64,000 nucleotides of DNA, taken from Cloacibacterium sp964530915 (GTDB taxonomy: Bacteria; Bacteroidota; Bacteroidia; Flavobacteriales; Weeksellaceae). The translations under genes were made by a program, and so were the position numbers. Where the stretch lies: the NCBI GenBank assembly GCA_964530915.1, contig CAZHCK010000002.1, positions 1 to 64,000 on the forward strand, in the 5' to 3' direction. Below the pieces are notes generated by a model. It did not search any database, was not told where the DNA came from, and saw only the letters and a program-made list of their open reading frames with translations. The number at the start of each line of letters is the position of its first letter. The stretch's first letter is position 1. Below are positions 61,195 through 64,000 of the stretch, piece by piece.

Positions 61195-62172
61195 TTAGGG
61201 TTTTAGCTTTTGTAGGAGTTGGTAGACTTTTGTTTTGAAGATGAGTTTTTTTTGGTGTCTCGCCATTTTAGAGAATGAGGTGTCAAAATAGGAATATTTT
61301 TCGGCGATGGTTTTTGCTAAATGCCAATATCCTTTTTCTGAAAGCAGTTTTTTGAGCTCTTTGTATTTGGGTTGATAGAGATTTGGCAAAATATGCAGTT
61401 CTACGATTCTGGTTACAAACACCAAAATCACCTTATCAAAATACTGCAAAGCTTCTTTATTTTCTGGAGAGAAGTGTTGATTTTTATATTCGTCTAAAAT
61501 ATGAATGGCATTGATAAATCCCTGATATCCTTCTTCGGTAATTGCTTTCTTGGAAAGAGAATTGGGACGGACAAGGTAATTATAAACTAAATCTGAACTA
61601 AAAGACACTCTTTTAGCCTTGCTCTGTACCAATGCATTAAAAACTGAATCCGTTCCTACCAAAATATCTAAAGGAAATAATCTATCTCCCATGATTTCTC
61701 TTCTGTACATTGTTGCTGGAAAAGGTCTCCTTTCGTGAAGCAAACCTAGAAAAACTTCTCCATTGCTTAAATTCGGAAGTGAATTAAGATATTGATATTC
61801 TTCTGAAATGTGATGAATAGCAAAGTAAAGAATATCTAGATTTTCTTTTTTCACTTTATCCAATGCTTTTGCCAATGCATCTGGATTATAGTAATCGTCA
61901 TTATCTAAGAACGTTATATAGTCTCCCTGTGCTATTTTAAGTGCTGTATTTCTTGCACCAGCTTCTCCTTTATTTTTTTGAGATATGATTTTTAGGTTGT
62001 GATATTTTTCTTTAAAATTTTCTAAAATTTTTAAAGAACTATCTGTGGAGCCATCATCTACCGCAATTACTTCATAGTCTTCTAAAGGCATCCCTTGAAC
62101 AAAGATACTTTCTAAACATTTCTGCAAATATTTTTCTGCGTTGTAAACCGGTATGATGATGGAGAGTTTCAT
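61195..62172 (-). CDS. GT2 family glycosyltransferase
   Basis: A 325-residue inverting enzyme. Motifs are LSIIIPVYNAEKYLQKCL near the start, AVDDGSTDSS (37-46), AGARNTALKIAQGDYI and the metal-binding DNDD at 90-93. The tail is basic and ends LIFKTKVYQLLQKLKP. Its last 49 bases are duplicated in the intergenic region downstream (60779-60827). Its start overlaps the stop of the GT2/GT-D gene (ATGA at 62169-62172). Sugar unknown. Confidence 0.9.
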   Translation of the reverse strand: MKLSIIIPVYNAEKYLQKCLESIFVQGMPLEDYEVIAVDDGSTDSSLKILENFKEKYHNLKIISQKNKGEAGARNTALKIAQGDYITFLDNDDYYNPDALAKALDKVKKENLDILYFAIHHISEEYQYLNSLPNLSNGEVFLGLLHERRPFPATMYRREIMGDRLFPLDILVGTDSVFNALVQSKAKRVSFSSDLVYNYLVRPNSLSKKAITEEGYQGFINAIHILDEYKNQHFSPENKEALQYFDKVILVFVTRIVELHILPNLYQPKYKELKKLLSEKGYWHLAKTIAEKYSYFDTSFSKMARHQKKLIFKTKVYQLLQKLKP

Positions 62173-63941
62173 TCTTCAATTTTATAAATAATACTATTAA
62201 GGTAACTTTCTCTAAGATGTTCTGGTAAATCTATGGAATCTTGATTGGTTGATTCATTCACCAATCTGTATTTTACAGGAATTTTATATTCTGCTTTTTC
62301 CAGATACCAACTGTATTCTATATCTACATGCCCAATATCTACAGCCCAAAACCCAGCTTGTGCTAAATCATAAGAAAGTACGGTAGCAGTAGGTCCTAAA
62401 GCAATTAAAACTAATTTATCTTTCCCCAATTCTTTGGCTTTTTCTACCATTTCATCATAATGAGAAAAAGCGTTTTTGGAAGGACAAATGAGCCTTTGTA
62501 AAGAACTTACACCATCAAATAAATCATTTCCTATTCCCAATCTAGAAAACTCGCCTTCTATGATGAGTACGTCTCTATTCTGCCAGATTTTTTTAAGATT
62601 TTTTATTGTTTTCTCTACCTGAGATTTATTTTCGTAGTCTAAATAAAATCTAGAAATAAAAGCATTTCCGTATGTCTTTCCCTTTTTAAAATATGACGAT
62701 AATTGATTTCCAAATTTATTAATGAAGTCTATCCACCAATATTTTACATTGAGCTTAAAAGCTTTTACGGAATTGAAACTTTCTGGAATGGCAACAATGT
62801 GATTTTCTAGATTAGAAGTCAATACTTCTTTTAAACGCTCTGTTAATAGATGATTTTCTTCTTGAAATTTTAAGTTTTCATTAGGCAAAATCAATCTGAA
62901 TTCACCATCTCCAAATCTGGAAATGGATTTTTTTTGAATACTGATTTCTTCTAAAGTTGCTTCTAATGATTTTACTTTCAAAGGATATATCTTCTTTCTT
63001 AATTTTTTTGTCCTTACATAGAAATTCAGAAATTCTATATTTCCTTTAAAATATTTTTTAATCAATACCGACTTTAACTGATTTACCGAGTATCTCCATC
63101 CAAAGATTTGCCATGATTTTTTGAATAAAAACAAGGCATCAGAAATGTTAACCTTCTCTAATCTATATAACTGATTTTCGTATACAGAAAACAAAATTTT
63201 TCTTTGTTCCAAAGAGATTTGATGAGAAAAATCTTCTAAAATATCTTTGGTGGACTGTAATCTGGCTAAAATTTTGGGTTGTAGATTGTCTTTTTTACCC
63301 GTGATGTTTTGGTCAGACATTCTCACTTTCACCAATGCGTTGATGGAATAAATGGGTTTATTCTGTGAAAAATCAATTACCGCTCTGTCATCAGTAGTCC
63401 ACGCCAAAGCATAATCTTTAAAACCCAACTTGCTATAGCTTTCTTTTCTGAAAATATATTCTGAAAGTGAACTGCGGATCTCTCCTTTTAATTTTTTGCA
63501 ATAACTTTCTATTGCGTTTTCTAATACAAGATGATGGTATTCTTCTGAAATAGGTTCGTCTTTTTCATTGATTAAAACCGAAGAATATCTCACTACATGA
63601 GTCGTTTTTTCTATTTCTGGAAGATTTTTATAAAACGCTTTTACTACATTCTCCCCTAAAACATCATCATCACCTAAAATCATGAACCATTCTTCATCCT
63701 TCATCATCGCAATACAACGCTCCCATTGTTTAACCAATGAAATGCTTCCCAGATTATCATTAAATCTTTTATACGTAAAGTTAAATTTTCCCTGATATTT
63801 TTCTAACAGTTCGGTAGGCGGAAAGGGACTTGCATCATCCCCAATATATACCTGAAAACTCTGGTCTGTTTGCTGAGCAAGAGATGCTAAAGTTTTTTCA
63901 AAAAAATTGATTTTGAAATATGGAATGATGATGGCTAACAT
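62169..63941 (-). CDS. fused GT2 and GT-D (DUF1792) glycosyltransferase
   Basis: A 590-residue two-domain protein. Residues 1 to about 300 are a GT2 enzyme (LAIIIPYFKINFFEKTL, GDDAS at 34-38, DDD at 91-93). Residues about 335-590 resemble the GT-D fold DUF1792 domain: SRFGDGEF (341-348), EGEFSRLGIGNDL (462-474), ALGPTAT (514-520) and DIGHVDIEY (535-543). GT-D enzymes (GT101 type) are known from streptococcal serine-rich adhesin glycosylation, so one protein may add two successive sugars. It is the first gene of the operon at the right edge, with a TATTTTTG box upstream. The join lies in a basic linker (about 300-330). Confidence 0.85.
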   Translation of the reverse strand: MLAIIIPYFKINFFEKTLASLAQQTDQSFQVYIGDDASPFPPTELLEKYQGKFNFTYKRFNDNLGSISLVKQWERCIAMMKDEEWFMILGDDDVLGENVVKAFYKNLPEIEKTTHVVRYSSVLINEKDEPISEEYHHLVLENAIESYCKKLKGEIRSSLSEYIFRKESYSKLGFKDYALAWTTDDRAVIDFSQNKPIYSINALVKVRMSDQNITGKKDNLQPKILARLQSTKDILEDFSHQISLEQRKILFSVYENQLYRLEKVNISDALFLFKKSWQIFGWRYSVNQLKSVLIKKYFKGNIEFLNFYVRTKKLRKKIYPLKVKSLEATLEEISIQKKSISRFGDGEFRLILPNENLKFQEENHLLTERLKEVLTSNLENHIVAIPESFNSVKAFKLNVKYWWIDFINKFGNQLSSYFKKGKTYGNAFISRFYLDYENKSQVEKTIKNLKKIWQNRDVLIIEGEFSRLGIGNDLFDGVSSLQRLICPSKNAFSHYDEMVEKAKELGKDKLVLIALGPTATVLSYDLAQAGFWAVDIGHVDIEYSWYLEKAEYKIPVKYRLVNESTNQDSIDLPEHLRESYLNSIIYKIEE

Positions 63942-63972
63942 TCTCTAGAAATATAGGTTGTGTTATTTTGTT

Positions 63973-63980
63973 CAAAAATA
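63973..63980 (-). promoter_or_regulatory. candidate -7 box (TATTTTTG) of the right-hand glycan operon
   Basis: The minus strand reads TATTTTTG (TAnnTTTG), 31 bases before the ATG at 63939-63941; leader about 25 bases. No clear -33 TTTG, so support is moderate at best. Confidence 0.35.
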
Positions 63981-64000
63981 GGGATTTTATTTAAGAGGCT

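Overview
The window looks like chromosome of an AT-rich member of the Bacteroidota, class Flavobacteriia, probably the Chryseobacterium/Cloacibacterium neighbourhood (inference). The evidence is the three giant secreted proteins and one peptidase ending in type IX secretion (T9SS) sorting domains, the Bacteroidota-style promoter boxes (TAnnTTTG), the absence of clear Shine-Dalgarno sites, and flavobacterial-style polysaccharide genes. I saw no rRNA, tRNA, CRISPR array, insertion sequence or phage gene.

Region 1 (about 150-27050, all minus strand, transcribed right to left) is a large Wzx/Wzy-type surface polysaccharide locus. From its promoter-proximal end it carries recX; pglC-pglD-pglE-pglF homologues (UDP-diacetylbacillosamine type precursor and first-sugar transferase); UDP-GlcNAc 4-epimerase and 6-dehydrogenase (UDP-GalNAcA); Wza-like and Wzc-like export proteins; an AT-rich core of glycosyltransferases with flippase and polymerase; the UDP-L-FucNAc pathway (fnlA, a WxcM-like cupin, fnlB, a four-helix-bundle protein, fnlC); and a distal block with a sugar N-formyltransferase, a NodB-type deacetylase, a WbuB-like transferase, a 4-ketoreductase/epimerase and a second, WecA/WbpL-type first-sugar transferase. 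A hairpin terminator closes it at 117-143.

Region 2 (27105-44835) is a secretion island: a small PID-CTERM-like protein, three very large T9SS cargo proteins that share a roughly 375-residue C-terminal module just before the sorting signal, and a divergent M28 peptidase with its own sorting domain. Hairpin terminators follow three of the four units.

Region 3 (44884-63941, all minus strand) is a second glycan locus: seven GT4 and five GT2 glycosyltransferase genes (one GT2 fused to a GT-D domain), an EpsG-like polymerase, a GH88/105-like protein and a polysaccharide pyruvyl transferase. It has no visible nucleotide-sugar or flippase genes and may continue beyond the right edge or borrow precursors. 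Its intergenic spaces are built from dispersed repeats (heptamer tracts and three hairpin-rich modules) and hold a remnant of a duplicated glycosyltransferase, which suggests cassette-like shuffling.

All function calls come from reading motifs and gene order; no database search was run.
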